Positions 50,281 through 63,534 of a DNA stretch of 64,000 nucleotides are shown here, piece after piece (position 1 is the first letter of the stretch; every line of letters begins with the position of its first letter). The stretch is from positions 27,127,176 through 27,191,175 of the forward strand of contig NC_050471.1 of NCBI RefSeq assembly GCF_013373865.1. The letters run 5' to 3'. Both the position numbers and the translations under genes were made by a program. Below the pieces are notes generated by a model that had not been told where the DNA came from, ran no database searches, and saw nothing but the letters and a program-made list of their open reading frames with translations. The stretch comes from Monomorium pharaonis. Taxonomy: Eukaryota; Arthropoda; Insecta; Hymenoptera; Formicidae.

Positions 50281-53200
50281 GCACTCGCGCGGCGGTCGTT
50301 TTCGACGAGGATAATTTTTCGCGTCATAACTTCGACGGAAATTTATGGGGAATGCGCGAATAATCGCGGACGCGAATCCGTGGTTGACCTGAGACTGATC
50401 GCGCGAGATTTACCGGAATGCAAGGAGGGGCATTTTCGAGCTACACCCTCGCCGCCACCCGTCACCCTTCACCCTTCGTGACGGATAGCTCGAAGCGGAA
50501 CAGATTGCTCTTATCGAGCGGGCTCTCTCGCGCTGCATCGATCACCGATATAATGCACGTCGGCACGTTTTTACATTTCCCGATTCGACTCCTATCTCCC
50601 TCCCCCCCCCTCTTTTCCCCTTTCGGATCGGGGGACCGTGTTTTTCCGTGCGATTTGCCCGACAATCACGGCGAAACACGCATCCGGAGTTCGTTATACA
50701 TTCCGCCCGATAACAATTAATTCGCGAGCATTTTGATGAAAAAATAAAAAAGGAAATTTCAATTATTTATGAGTCGTGTGCTCCGCAGCTAATTTTACCT
50801 TAGAACGACACCCTAGATGCGACAAATCCCGACGTTTTTTTATCAGCATTCGAAATATCGAAGTGATGTTTCATATGTAACTTTGAAGATTGTTTAATCC
50901 GCAAATCTCAACATGTAACGTTCGAGAGTTCACACTAAGTATGTCGTTTGTTTTTAAAAGATATGATACGATATAGCATATCTTTCATTCAAATTCAAAA
51001 TTCTAATTTTCAGATTGTAAGACTTAGAAAGCCTTTTATTTTTATCCAATAAATTCTAATTTTCGAGAAAAAATGGTTTTCAAACATTTCTGTTTCCTTT
51101 TTGTCGTAACTTTTTTTTATTAATAAAGATATATACATTTTTGCTTGTTGCTATCGTACTTCTTAATGTTTGACGCAGCGCAATTGGAAAAAATTTGTAA
51201 CAATATATTCATTTTTATAGAAGTTGCAAGCAATCAAAGTTGAATTGGAGTATGCCATTCCCATTAAACGGATAATTGTAGATCGTCGTAGAATTAAAGG
51301 AGAAGCTCAATTTAATAAAAGAAATTTAATAAAAGAAAACTTAACACACGCCGTCAAAAGACATATTTAATATACAGATGTGAACAAATTAATGGATAAT
51401 AAATTAAATTAACATTTAATATGTCATTTAAAACAATAATCTGTGTAACGATATTATCATCCATTAATTTGATGATGGTTTTTGGTCCGTTTAACACATT
51501 TGTATATTGCTTCGCAATAACGAGCTGAATATTGATATTCAATCATATTTCATATATTTTTAATATTCCAGGAACAAAATTATTTAATGAAAATGTAACA
51601 ATTTTTGAAATTTTAGCATGTACTTGGACTCTATGAGATCACTGTTGAGTTTAATTGTGTAAAATTGAATTAGTGAAATGTTCCCGATTACTTAATAAAA
51701 TTTAATGACTTTACATTACCGTTTATGCACATTCTTTTGCCTTTAAAAATATCGAACGTTAAGAAAGAATAAACAATTAGACAACTAATTTGTGAATTTC
51801 GATACTTACACCTGGCACCTGTAACAGTTTAGTTTTTAATTAATATTTTGGTAATAATTTTTAGGAGCAGGTTCTAATAATTGCCAAATTTTTCATTGTA
51901 TATCAGTTAAAATTATTTCATTAAAAGTTCATAAGCTTCATTTTCGTTAGCCTTTTACTCGTATGCGAAAAACAACACGGGGAATCGAGTTAAATTTTTG
52001 CGTGGACACACAAAAAAGTTTGACGTGGCTGCTCATATAATTTTTATGCATTTCAGCATTTTAGAAAGTAAATGTGATACGTCATCTGTTATAAGATCCC
52101 GTGCATAAAATGCAATTTTTAACTTTTCTTTTCTTAGCAATTGTGCACGATCGATTGACTTGAAATTTTAACATTAGATTCGCCTTAAATAAAATACTGC
52201 ACAACTTTTCAACAGATCGAAGCATTTTCTTTTATTTTCCTTATCATATCTCCTTAACGGGAAAAATATTTCTGAGGCAACGATTACACACACGGGGCTC
52301 GTTATTCGACGGGGGGAGCGGGGGGAAGGACATTTGCTTCCCCGACAGAGGAAATCAATCCCAGATTTATCTCTCCGCGTGTCCCGCGCGCTATAAAAAC
52401 AAGGATAAGGTAAACTTCCGGCGCGGTGCTCGCCGTGATACGTGACGTTGTCACGAGAATTCAACGAAGAGCGGCGGCGGCGGCGAAGAGGAGGATATTG
52501 CGCGACACCCGGTCTTTTTCCCCGGCCGTTTAGATGTAGCCGCTCGCGATTGCGAAGGCGAACGGGATCGCGGACTATTTCACAAATGAGATCCGAATGG
52601 CGGGAGGGCAAAATTATATACGGCAGCGTGCGGCAGCCAGGTCTTTCGAGAATACCGTGCGCTCCCTCACCCTCACGTGTAATTACGCGATCGTATTTAC
52701 ATACGCGCGTCCCGCGGCCGCTATCGCCCGGCGAGATCTTTATTTTGCATTTCGCGAGCACACCCGCGTACACCGCACGCACGTCGACGGGACCGGGACA
52801 AAGGCCGGAAAAATACGAATTTCTAATCCGCGCGGCGGGTAATCGCGCTGGCGCGCGTGCGACTCGATTGTTGCCCCGCCGGTGAGAAAGACGAAGGACG
52901 AGGTGGATATATGTAATAATGAAAAGGAGCGAAAGCGCTCGCTCCGCGTGAGAAAAATCACGCGGGGGGGAAAAGTGCGCCGGGTGACCCAGAAAAACCG
53001 AGTTACCGAGTTACGGCGCCTCTCTCGCGGTCGTTCGCCCTCTCCGCGGCGGTATTTTTAATATATATTTTAAAATAAACTTAAAATATAGAGGAATACA
53101 ATCCCTCGAGAGATTCCCGTTGTGAGAGGAAACGAGCGTGGAAACAGGCGTAAGACCGCGCGTGAAGTGTGATTTGGTATGCGATTAACGGTGATTTTAC

Positions 53201-56097
53201 ACGAAGTCATCCTTCCCCAACTGTCGCGCGGATTAAGAAATCTTAAACGCGGACGCACGTTAATTTTAAATGAAAAATTTCTTCGAGGTCGCGGGGCGCA
53301 GGGAGTCAATAGAAATTTAATGCGGAGTTTGATATTTTCGCCGAGGCGGTCGATGCGATTTAATTAAAAATCCGCGACCCGGATTGCCGTGAAACTTTTC
53401 TCCGCAGAAGAGAAATCCTCCGCCGATCGCGGGAGGGGAGGGAGGAGAAGGGGGAGGCAGGGGGACGGATCATCGCCGGCGGATAATTTTTGTCCCCGAA
53501 TGGGATCTCCCAAAAAAGGCGGACACCGGCGCTTGTGAATCCGTCCTGACGTGTGAAAAAAAAAAATCTAGTATATGTCCGACACCGTTGCGAGAATAAA
53601 TCCGCTCGCGGGTAGCACAGTGTGTCATGTGTTTGGCAAATCTAGCGAAAATCTAGGTAAAGGTATTCATCTCCACGGGGAATATAGCCTCTCCTCCTCC
53701 CCCTCCGAGTTTAATAAGTTGTGAATATGTTAAAATATATAGACAAAAATAATAGACACTTTTTTTTTACATATATTTCTTTCAGAGCGAATATCGTTAA
53801 AACTATAAGAGATAGGAAAAGTTTCTTAATGAAAATATTGAGTGGCCTCAAGAGTATTTTATAGTAATGATTTTTTAAATTTTTATTGAAAAATTATTTT
53901 CAGAATTTATATTATTAAGCACTCCCAAATCCATTCAGGGCATCTTTTTCTGTTATAATTTCGATGATATATTCGCTTTCAAAGAAAATAATCGATTTTT
54001 TTTTTTTTAAGGGAGCTTTATCCTCTTAACGTGCGATTCGGCATTTATAAATACAATTTCTATTTACATTTTAACATATTCAAATTTTATTAAAATTAAA
54101 GGATAATATTTGGTTTTCTTTGTTATGTTGTATGCAATTAATTTCCATTATTCCCTTTCCTCTTACATAAAAAATCTTAACAATTATATTTTTATATATA
54201 ACATAAATATGGCAGTTTTATTTTTATTTTTTATATTTTTCAAATTTAAAGTTTTAAAAGAATTCTTGGTTACACGTAAATAATTTAAACTGTTGTTTAA
54301 TTTTATTTACACCATTACATGTACTAACTTTAAATTTAAACTATGGATTTTGTACAAAAAATGTATTTTATATATGTTTACATATATAAAAAATCTGGAG
54401 AATAAAAAACAAAAATTTTTATGTTATAATAAATAATTATAAAACTAAAGGATCATGCAGAATATTTTGCATGCAATTGTAAGTAAAAAATACTTTTATC
54501 CGGCTAATAAATGGGACAAAAATGGCAGATCGTGACTCAGTGGCGAGTAAAGAAAAATTGAAATAGATTTAATAAAAATATTTACTCGTGTATCTATAAA
54601 AACCACTATTTGTTTTTCCCGGTATTTGCCGCACAAAACACTTCTTTCAAATAGTATTTTTTGCGTCCATTAAATAAATACTTCCGTTACTATTTTCTAT
54701 TTTCTATTTCAACTAGCTGTTTTGTCCAGCATCAGTCATCCTACATTCCCATCCCGACGCGGAGAATTACCGATCCGACGCGGATCGCGCCAAATGAAAC
54801 GGGACCAGCGTCCCCCGCCCGCCCGCTCGCCTCGATCGAGCGAAACGAACGCCGAACGAAATGAACATCGACGGCCGCAAAGTGGATTATTAAATCCGAT
54901 TTAAAAATTTGTCCCGCTCGAGGGGAGGGGGGCACGTTGCCAAACACCCCGGATATTATTATCCCGGCGCGGATTATTGCGCGCGGGGATAAAGAAATTC
55001 GCTATCAATCACACGGCGGGACGAAAATCACGCGCTTGAATCTCCGTAAAAACCATTAGTCCGGGAGTGAGGATTGTTAAAAAATAAAAAAATAATAAAA
55101 ATACGACGAGGACATTATTATTAGCCGAAAGCAGGTTTACCGAGTGCGACCGGATCGAGAGCAGATCGAACGCGGTTGCGGCGTCGTAATCGATGTTTTC
55201 GCAACAAAATGTTGCGTGCTCCCCTCATCCATCTTTCATGTCGCGTCGTTTCTGTGGTTTGAGCAGGGCATTACGCGAGACAGGGAGAAAGAGGGAGAGA
55301 GAGAAAGAGACAGAGTTTCTAAATTCGAGGATAATCGCGGTAAATTACGTCCGACCTGACTGATTAATTTCCCTCTCGCGTGCCGCGTCTTTCTAGCGGA
55401 TTAAGGGGAAAAATTAATATTACGCACCGGATGAATTACCAACGGATTATCCGACCATTTCCCCCGCGGGACTCCTGTCCCCCTTGGTCGCCCCTCCCTC
55501 CTCCCCGCCATACGTTATTTCCCGTTATCGTCGAAATGCGACAGTAATTGCTTTTCTATCATTGCGCCCGCGCGTTAATGGCAATTTTAAATTAACGCCG
55601 CTGGATATCCGACGTAATTAACGGTTCAACTGTTTCAACGCGAGCCGTCTCGTTGCCGAGATATATATTGCCAAACGGAGGGGGACGGGAAAAGCGGGGG
55701 GGAGGGAGGGGGGATGGCGTATCCATACGCGCACGCAACGCGACGCCATTTGCTCGCGTAATTAATATCCTTTTCGGATGTACTTCTGTTAGATTTCCGT
55801 ATTACGCGATCTGCGTTCCGCATTGTTCAACGAGCCGTGACGACCCCCCCCCCTCTCCTCCTTTCTCCCTTGCGATTTTTCTCCCGCGGGAAACGGGCGG
55901 CGGGGATAAACGACGGATCTCCTCTCTCTTTCTCTCCCCTTTGCGTCTTCCTCCCCTTCCGCTTCCGCTTCCGGTGCGCGCCGTCCGCGCATGATTGTTA
56001 TAATATACCGTTTTATTAATTCACGAGAATTGTCACCGGGCGCGCGCGCGCTTCGAGCGCCTTTACCAGCCTTTGTAAGCGTCTTTATAACTCCCTC

Positions 56098-56104
<7 letters not shown>

Positions 56105-56146
<42 letters not shown>
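56105..56146. repeat. (TC)n microsatellite
   Basis: About 42 bp of TC dinucleotides, with looser CT-rich sequence on both sides. Confidence 0.93.
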
Positions 56147-56149
<3 letters not shown>

Positions 56150-58416
56150 CCCCCGCGACGGGGCGGGATGAATCTTTGAAAATGAGAATTTCATCGACAT
56201 GCGGAAATTGCTGCCGCCACCTCCGTGGCGGCTTGCGAAATTACCGGTAACAATAAAATAATTACGATGTGGTATATAATAAGGTGCAATATTGAGGTCT
56301 GTGCGATATTTTTTCTTTTTTTCGTTATTTTACCGCAAAACTCCCTGCAAATTTTATGTGCGTGGTGATGAGCTTGGGACAACTCTTGGCAACCCAAACT
56401 CAACAAGTCATTTTAAAAACTGCTTAATAAAAATTGCCATGCAGCATTGTAAAATGTTCGAAGGCAAAGTTTTTATTCAAAACTGAATTTTCTTATAATG
56501 GTGTATAATAATACTTGCCTTTGTACAAGTTGTTCTTGATAAAAAATTCTTTTGGGCTTTAATATTAATATGTTAAGGAATTCATTGAAAAAGAATTAAC
56601 AAACATCTAGACTTGTTTAGTTCTGGTTGAAAAATTTATATTTATATATAAATAGCTTTGTCTAAATCTTTTGAAGAAAATAAGCTCGTGTTGTGAGTTT
56701 TTGTAAAAGATGATACTTTAATCAAATCCATATGAAAGTTAGATGTAAAAAATATCAATTAATTTGCACTTTATTACTTTAAAGTTTTATTATTTTAATT
56801 TTTTTTTCCTCTCAAACAGACATTTACTGCAGTGGTCCTACGTAAAAATTATGATGGATACAGATGTCTGATAATTTTTTGTTGAGCCATGAAAATAATT
56901 GTGTAGAACATTCGAGCTGGTTGCCAGAATGTTAACACTTTTTACATTATTACTCATCACGCCTGAGCGTCCTGCATAATTATTTTCAAATCCGTATGCA
57001 AGCAAAATTTTTGGATACTTCAGTAAAACCGTTTTTTCCGCGGGTAACGTAAATGAGATGTAAAATACCGAGGAGTCCGCGTTTTTTTGCGACAAACAGA
57101 TATGAGTAACATTAATATAAATGTCGGCGCAAATGAGCCCGAAGTAAATGACGATAATAAGATTCCGGCGAAAATTATCGCCGCGAATTACCGCGAATCA
57201 TAAACACGGCTCACTCTAATTGCCCGAAAATTTTGCGCTATCACGTCCACCCACGTCCTCGCGAAACTAACTTTTGGGGGGGGGGAGTTTCGCCCGTAAA
57301 TTAAACGCATCACGATCGCGAATTCATACAGTGTACTGCCTAAAACGATAACTCACCCGGGCTACGTTATTTTTTCACCGCGGCGGCGGGCGGTGTTCAT
57401 TTCGCCGCCGGCAATCAAGTGCTCTCATTAATAAAGCATTTGGGGCATAAATTAATTATCGCCGCGCGCCCCCTCCCCCCTCGCCCGTGCGCGATGCATG
57501 GAGAGTTTTCCGTCTGTTTTCCCTGCACGGAATACGATTTTGTCTCTCCGTGTCGATCGCGACCCGCTGATTATTCCAAAAATGAAAGGACAAATCTCTC
57601 TCTCTCTCTCTTAAGAAAAAAAAAAAAAATAAACAAGCCGAATTACGTCGATCCCTTTTTTTACCCCGATGATCGAATCTCGCGAGTTATCTCGCGCTAC
57701 GAACGACACGATTCCCAGAGGCACCTCTCTCTCTTTCTCTCTCTTTCTGTCTATCTTTCTTTTTCAATGGGCGCTAATTTACGTCGAGATTTTCGTAGCC
57801 GGCCACGGAAAATCCGCGGTAAATCGAAAAGCGCGGTAAAAGGGGCGCCCGGGCGAGAAATTAATCGTAGCCCGGGGAAGGTCTCGAACGTGTTAAGTGA
57901 TGAATTAAAAGGATTTCTCCGATGGGCGAGATATCGTTATACGGCGGGCCAACAACTAATTACGGATTACGGCACCTGAATCAATCGCGGTAGAGCTAAT
58001 TCGTGGGGTATAATACAACTGGAGAATTACGACAAACGAAGAAAGGATAACAACGGCGTCCAATAATCGGCCGGCAATAATTGGTTTAACTTCGTATTTA
58101 ATACCAAACGTGATTTATCAGTTCTAAATTATATCTATAAAGGGAGAAGAAATGCGATACTCCCAAAATGGATTTTATTTTAAGCGAGACGTGACTTTAC
58201 GTGACTGTTTGTGATTCACACTTGAAGAGGTACAAAAAAATAAAAAAATGCTTTAACGCTGTTTAAAAATATATAGCATATAGTTCGGAGCGAAAATAAT
58301 ATTGCACTGAAATATCAAATCGACTAATCTTGTATTTTTTAAGAAAATAAAAGTTTGAGTTTTATACGTGATATCTTGTGACATATGAATCCAATGACTG
58401 ATGTATCTCACGTTAC

Positions 58417-58493
58417 ATTACTTTCTGTAATTTGTTGCGGGGTTGCGGAATAAAATTTTCCAATGTTTCTGCTTTCAGGGGACATCATCCACT
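58417..58493. repeat. 77-bp direct repeat, copy 1
   Basis: Identical by eye to 59008-59084: attactttctgtaatttgtt at the start and gacatcatccact at the end. It contains a pyrimidine-rich 3' splice-site-like segment (tgtttctgctttcag). Sequence after this copy (tttttaaaatg) lacks the exon-like continuation seen after copy 2. Confidence 0.9.
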
Positions 58494-58789
58494 TTTTAAA
58501 ATGATTCGATAAAATAAAAATTATACGAACAGTTGGAGTAAATTATCGGATTTTCCAGGAATTTTATTCAAAATTCGTGATAAAATTAAAGAATTTTTAA
58601 ATGCAGCTTTGAAATAAATTCATTTCGTTATATACCCTTTAATGTTTTAAATAATCACAAAGAAAAAGTCACTTGAGTTTTGAAAATGTGCTAAAAAGAA
58701 ATAATATGAACTAAACATATAGGACTAACTGTAAATGGAAATGTCCTGAGCTGACTGAAAAAACGACTTGAGAAAGAATGTGGATCATA

Positions 58790-58941
58790 CATCCCCTTAA
58801 GTTATTTTTGTTTAGCTATAAGTATAAATTAATGAAAGAAATCGTTAACTTATAAATATAATACATATATTTAACTTAAATACATAAATAATTGAACCGA
58901 AGAAATTTATTCGAGTTTAACAACTCGAACTTTTTCTCAGC
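58790..58941 (-). mobile_element. Diverged copy of the actgagaaaaa MITE
   Basis: Read on the minus strand it begins cgctgagaaaaagttcgag and continues with aattatttatgtatttaagt, similar in word order to the minus-strand reading of 37796-37995. It lies between the two 77-bp direct repeats. Similarity is partial. Confidence 0.4.
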
Positions 58942-59007
58942 GTATAGACGTAACTTTCTTGTAATTTTACTTTTGCGGAAGTTGCGCAGATATAGAGAAA
59001 AGATAAG

Positions 59008-59084
59008 ATTACTTTCTGTAATTTGTTGCGGGGTTGCGGAATAAAATTTTCCAATGTTTCTGCTTTCAGGGGACATCATCCACT
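59008..59084. repeat. 77-bp direct repeat, copy 2
   Basis: Exact partner of 58417-58493, offset 591 bp. Its last 15 bases form the start of a candidate exon that continues to 59113. Confidence 0.9.
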
Positions 59085-59113
59085 GCACGGGCGCGAGAGA
59101 CGCGAATCAGCTG
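59070..59113 (+). other. Candidate 44-nt alternative exon in the large intron
   Basis: It is preceded by a strong 3' splice site (tttctgctttcag|ggg) and followed by a consensus 5' splice site (cagctg|gtatgt). It is more GC-rich than the surrounding intron and open in the frame reading GDIIHCTGARDANQL. At 44 nt it would change frame if inserted in coding sequence, so a 5'-untranslated or regulated exon is more likely. No expression evidence. Confidence 0.3.
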
Positions 59114-62100
59114 GTATGTCAAATAATCAGCTGGTTGACTCCTGTCTGTAAGTGTCTTTCTCTATGTCAAGATAAACCGTCGGTAGACCGCGGCAAAAAT
59201 CTCTCACACACTTCTCCGACTATCGTGTACAAAAATTAACGTTGTATATCTCGCTGTATTGATGTCGCTCGACGTTTCATTCATTTCCTTCACTTCAATC
59301 ATTCATTTCAATCACTCGCGCCGATCTTCCACAGCCAATTTACATTTCGGGCGGTTCCCCCTCGTTCTTTCTTCATCCCCCCTTCAACGATTTGTAATCC
59401 CGTCCCTATATCCCTCGCAGCGAGGAACATTTTCTCGGGCACTCGCAGTTAACTTGCAGCTAACTCTTACTTCCTGACGACTTTGACACCAACTTTCCTT
59501 TGCGATAATTCAGGTATAATTACAAAGTTACCTAACGTGAAGGATTAAAAAGGTTTCGGCGGGCGTTAAGCTTCGGGATCGCAAATAAACAGCGACGAGA
59601 GCTCCGCTCTCGAGTTTTGTCTCAGTTCGAATTGGCTCTTCTCCTCCCCCTCTCGTATTTAAAGTCTCGTTAAGGACGTTAAAGAGTCTCCCCCGAGACC
59701 GCACTCGATGGTGCGTCTCCGGCGAAAAAGACAGTTACAACTTAGAGTAACGAGATGAGGGCGGACGATTTCTTTTTTTTTTCCTTTTTTTAAATATAAC
59801 TTTGCTGAATATGATTGACCATTAGGCTGGTGAATCGCCGGATTGAGCAGAGACAGGAGCACAACATAACACGCACTGAGATCACGCAGAGGTGACTAAC
59901 ATGCCATTAATCATGCGGCGGTTACTCACGCCGAAACTCGATAGCGCACGATCAATTTTATCCCGGATTAATTAGCCCGGCGAAACGAATTCCTCCCCGC
60001 GCGCGCGCGTTTGTCGATCCGCTTGGCGATTTGCACGCGCGCGCGCGTACGTAATCTTATCAAGCCGCAATTTGTAATAATAAAACCTTACAAAGGATGT
60101 CAATTTGCCGCGATTATCGCCGCGGCGATCTCCCACCCGCGTCGAGGAGCCGTTCGGCCGGATCCGTTCTGAATTGCGGCGCGGCCCAATTAGCGCTAAT
60201 TGACCCGGCTGGTTTTGTCGCGTAATTTCTATAAACAGCCCGCCGAGACGTGCGCTAACGCCTTTGGCGTGAGTAACGCCGCGCGCATCGACGCATGTTT
60301 GCGCAATCATTTAGCATGATGACCGGAGCATGACGGAGCGAGCGGCCGAGAAGCGGATCGCTTCTTCCTCTTCTTCTTTTTCTTCTTCTCTTGTGTGCTA
60401 TCAGTAGCGCTCTCCTCTCTCGAGATCCTCCGTCGCGCCTTGTCGCTGTATATGCATGACGTATGCGTCCCTTATTCTCTGCTTTTTTTTTTGTTGTTGT
60501 ACACTCGCGGTTTCGCTTTTCACCCGCGCGCGTCAATCACACTGCACGCGCGAGGAGACGCGCCGGCGTGCGCTCGTCGCCGCAGCAAAACAACCTTCCT
60601 GCAATTCACGATATCACGAAAAGTAGATTGGGTGATTCAGCAGGGCTGTAGCTCGCCGCCGCTGCGCGAGTTCGACTTCTATCACTGCGAAGCAGAGCTC
60701 AACAAAGAGATTACGACTGAGAGCAATTATTAGGATACTATTGAACGAATTCTTTGTTACGCAGTAAAAGAAAAACGGTGTTACTTATATGAAGGACTTT
60801 TTATTTTTTTTTTTAAACGTACCCGAGTGTTAATTTAACGTAATGTAATTGTTATATAAATTTCTCAGTGTTAAAATAACAAAAAGACAAATGAACGAAT
60901 TGCGACTACAGAATCTGCTGAATCAGTATAGTTCTTCGTTGTTTCGACAAATCTCTTTTTCGCGTATATTTTTTTTGCTGCGTGCTTCGATTGGTTTTTT
61001 TTTTAAATGTGGTGTGTACGAGATTAAACAACAAGCCATTAAATTAATATTTGAGAGAGACTTAAAATAAACTTCGTAAAAGAGAGATTTCTCCTTTGGT
61101 AAGAAGAATTCTGAATCGATCGAAGAATGCGGCTGAAAACTCGACAACCTGTTTTATATAATTATTTTATATGTGTTTCTGTGTGCTACATTTCAAGTAG
61201 ATTATTTCAGACATGAATGAAATTTCGCTGTGTAAAATTATCATTGACTGCGACGTCAATATCTGGGTGACACGCGAATTTCCGCGAGAATTCCGTGTCG
61301 CCCATTTATGACGGTTTCATTTACCCGCTTAAGAGTGATTTTACTAAGTACTTAAAGCATTAAAAAAGCAATATAAGTTATGTTACGATATTAAAAAGAT
61401 AATACAGTAGATTTTTATTAAAGGCAAAATTAATCTTTATACTTATATATTTGAATTAAAAAAAATAATCTATTATTTCAGTTTGTGAATAACAGTTTTA
61501 TTTATTCTATCGAAAATTGAAGAGTTTTCTATAAAAATGAAACATTTTTAAAAAGTTATTTTCAACAAACAAAGAAATCCTTTCACTTTCAAATTTATTG
61601 TATAAATCGTATAAATATTTCTCCATCGCCAATTATACTTTTTATTTACTTCGTAAGCAATATGGAGCTTTTTGTCCAGATCAAATTTTTTTACAGAGTT
61701 CTAAGCTTCAAAAAATTATGGGAAAATTTATGGTCACTTTAATTTCTTTACTACACTACTAGTTGTTTAACTCATATGTTAAATAAAAATTGAAAGTTGT
61801 GCTAAAAGATGAGGAAAAAATGTACATTTATTTAAAAATTTAGCAATAAAAATTTTAAAAAGTTGTTGCACACTTTAAACTGAGAAATTTTTGAAGACGC
61901 ATTTGCGACGGGAAAAGTATAGTTATTTTAATATCTAAAAGTGACGTAATTTTAAAATAATTCACGAATAAATATAATCGAAAACCAACGTCTGCGTCTG
62001 TATAGATATTGATAGAGATTTGGTGCTATAAATCAGATTTTCTAGAAAATGGTTTTGATTTTTGTAAGAAATCCGTCAATTACATTATTAAATATGTAAT

Positions 62101-62156
62101 ATAATTTGAAATATGCAATGCATATGTACTTAACGTAACTTTTTCGTATAGTTTAT

Positions 62157-62208
62157 CTTATAAATATTTTACAAGCAGCTGGCTTATAAATATTTTACAA
62201 GCAGCCGC
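62157..62208. repeat. 26-bp tandem duplication
   Basis: cttataaatattttacaagc followed by agctgg, then the same 26-bp unit repeated with the end changed to agccgc. It lies about 280 bp upstream of the first coding exon's acceptor. Confidence 0.88.
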
Positions 62209-62514
62209 GCATTTTGAGACCGGGCCTCTCAAGAGTTCAATGCCGAAATCAGCTTAGTAGTCAAAGTTTAATAGTAAGCCTTTGTTTCAGAAAACGACTC
62301 ACTGTAGAATTTAGCTAGTGTATTGCGAAATGTATCAAGTTATCATAAGGTACTTCCCCCTTTCTCTTTCACTTTCCTCGAGCTCTCCCGTATCCTAAAC
62401 AGCGCATTAGCGTTTTACAAAGCACTTCCTCGCGCACACGCGCGAAATGTATAACGAGTTCTCAAAGAGAAACATATCGTTTTCAGGCGCGTCCTACAGG
62501 AGAAAGCCCCCGAC

Positions 62515-63534
62515 ATGCCGCAATACACGTAAGCATTATACATACACACGCGTACACTATAGTAATTTAATTTACGATATCACGCAACGTCACATACGCA
62601 CTTCCGTCGATCTCTCATTTCTCTGATTCACCTGCCGTAGCGGACAGGGCGACACGGACTACCATGGGAGTAACGGACAGGCGGACACCCACTCGTTGCA
62701 CTCGTCTCATCTGTCCGTCCAGGAGGATCCGCTGCTTATCCGGACCCACAAGCAACAGACTTCTCAGCAAGTGAGGATCACCGATATCTCCCGCACGAAA
62801 TTTCGCGCGCGACGTTTCCTCGAAGATTCACTTACCCTTGCTTGAGTTATAACAGCAAAATTAAAGTATTCAAAACTTTTTTTCGTTACTCGTTATTACT
62901 TGTTATACTTTTTAATGATATGTATATTTATTACAAGCGATCTTCCTGTTTAATTCACGTTGCCTCTAACTTCCTGTATGTTTTTTTTAATGTACGTCTA
63001 AAATTAAAAAGAAGAGAGTGAACTTTCTCGATTAATTTTAAATCACCTTTTGTCGCGCTCCATTTCGAAAATCTAATCCGGGCGTCGATGTCGACATAAT
63101 CGCATTACAACGCGCGAGCACGGTGGTATTAGCGTGCGTGTCGCGCGGCGAAAATCCCGTTGGATGAATACGCGCGACAGAGAGGAGACGAGATTGTGTT
63201 ATTGTTGTTATTGTTGCCCGATGATCGACGGAGCGCTCTTTCTTCCCGCAGGTGACGACTGTGACGAAAGTCGTGCGCGAGGTTTCTCACATGGAGCCGG
63301 ATCCGGGCGCGGTCAGCTACATGTCGGTGCCGTTGATGTCGCAGGACTATCAGCACGCGGATCCCCGCTACCCCGCGGATCCGTACATGGTCAGCTTCGA
63401 CCATTACGATCCGTACCTGGGCTACCCGCCGCAGCCGGGATACCCAGGACCCCATGGCATCTACATGCCGCGCTCGCATTCCCCACACAGCCCCCACAGC
63501 CCGTCGGAACACAGTCGTGCTTCTCCGCCACACG
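62515..63534 (+). CDS. N-terminal exons of a probable p120/delta-catenin family protein (3' partial)
   Basis: Three exons splice in frame: 62487-62528 (ATG at 62515), 62641-62770 and 63252-63534. The last ends at a donor CACG|gtatgt, so the gene continues past the window. The visible 142 residues start MPQYTGQGDTDYHGSNGQ and are a low-complexity, probably disordered N-terminal region. It has the Ser/His-rich SLHSSHLSVQEDPLL, a VTTVTKVVREV segment, then Tyr/Pro-rich sequence and SHSPHSPHSPSEHSRASPP, which offers proline-directed phosphorylation sites. The TTVTKVV segment resembles the TTVKKVVKTVTT region before the armadillo repeats of vertebrate p120/ARVCF/delta-catenins, which bind cadherin juxtamembrane tails at adherens junctions. 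No armadillo repeat is inside the window, so the assignment is tentative. The ATG is the only in-frame one in its exon; shorter or longer N-termini from alternative first exons are possible. Exon calls are more secure than the family name. Confidence 0.62.

Larger units (their letters stand above)
30664..62486 (+). other. Probable 31.8-kb first intron of the catenin-like gene
   Basis: No conserved coding exon was found between the leader donor at 30664 and the acceptor at 62486. The sequence alternates AT-rich stretches (for example 31150-32800, 37800-38000, 49600-52200, 53700-54700, 61100-62400) with CpG-rich blocks (for example 33000-34400, 43000-43600, 44900-45500, 47100-49100, 52300-53500, 60000-60700). 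The CpG-rich blocks could be alternative promoters, enhancers or non-coding exons. It contains microsatellites, several MITE-like remnants, and a candidate small exon at 59070-59113, listed separately. If alternative transcripts start inside, this is not one single intron. Confidence 0.5.
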
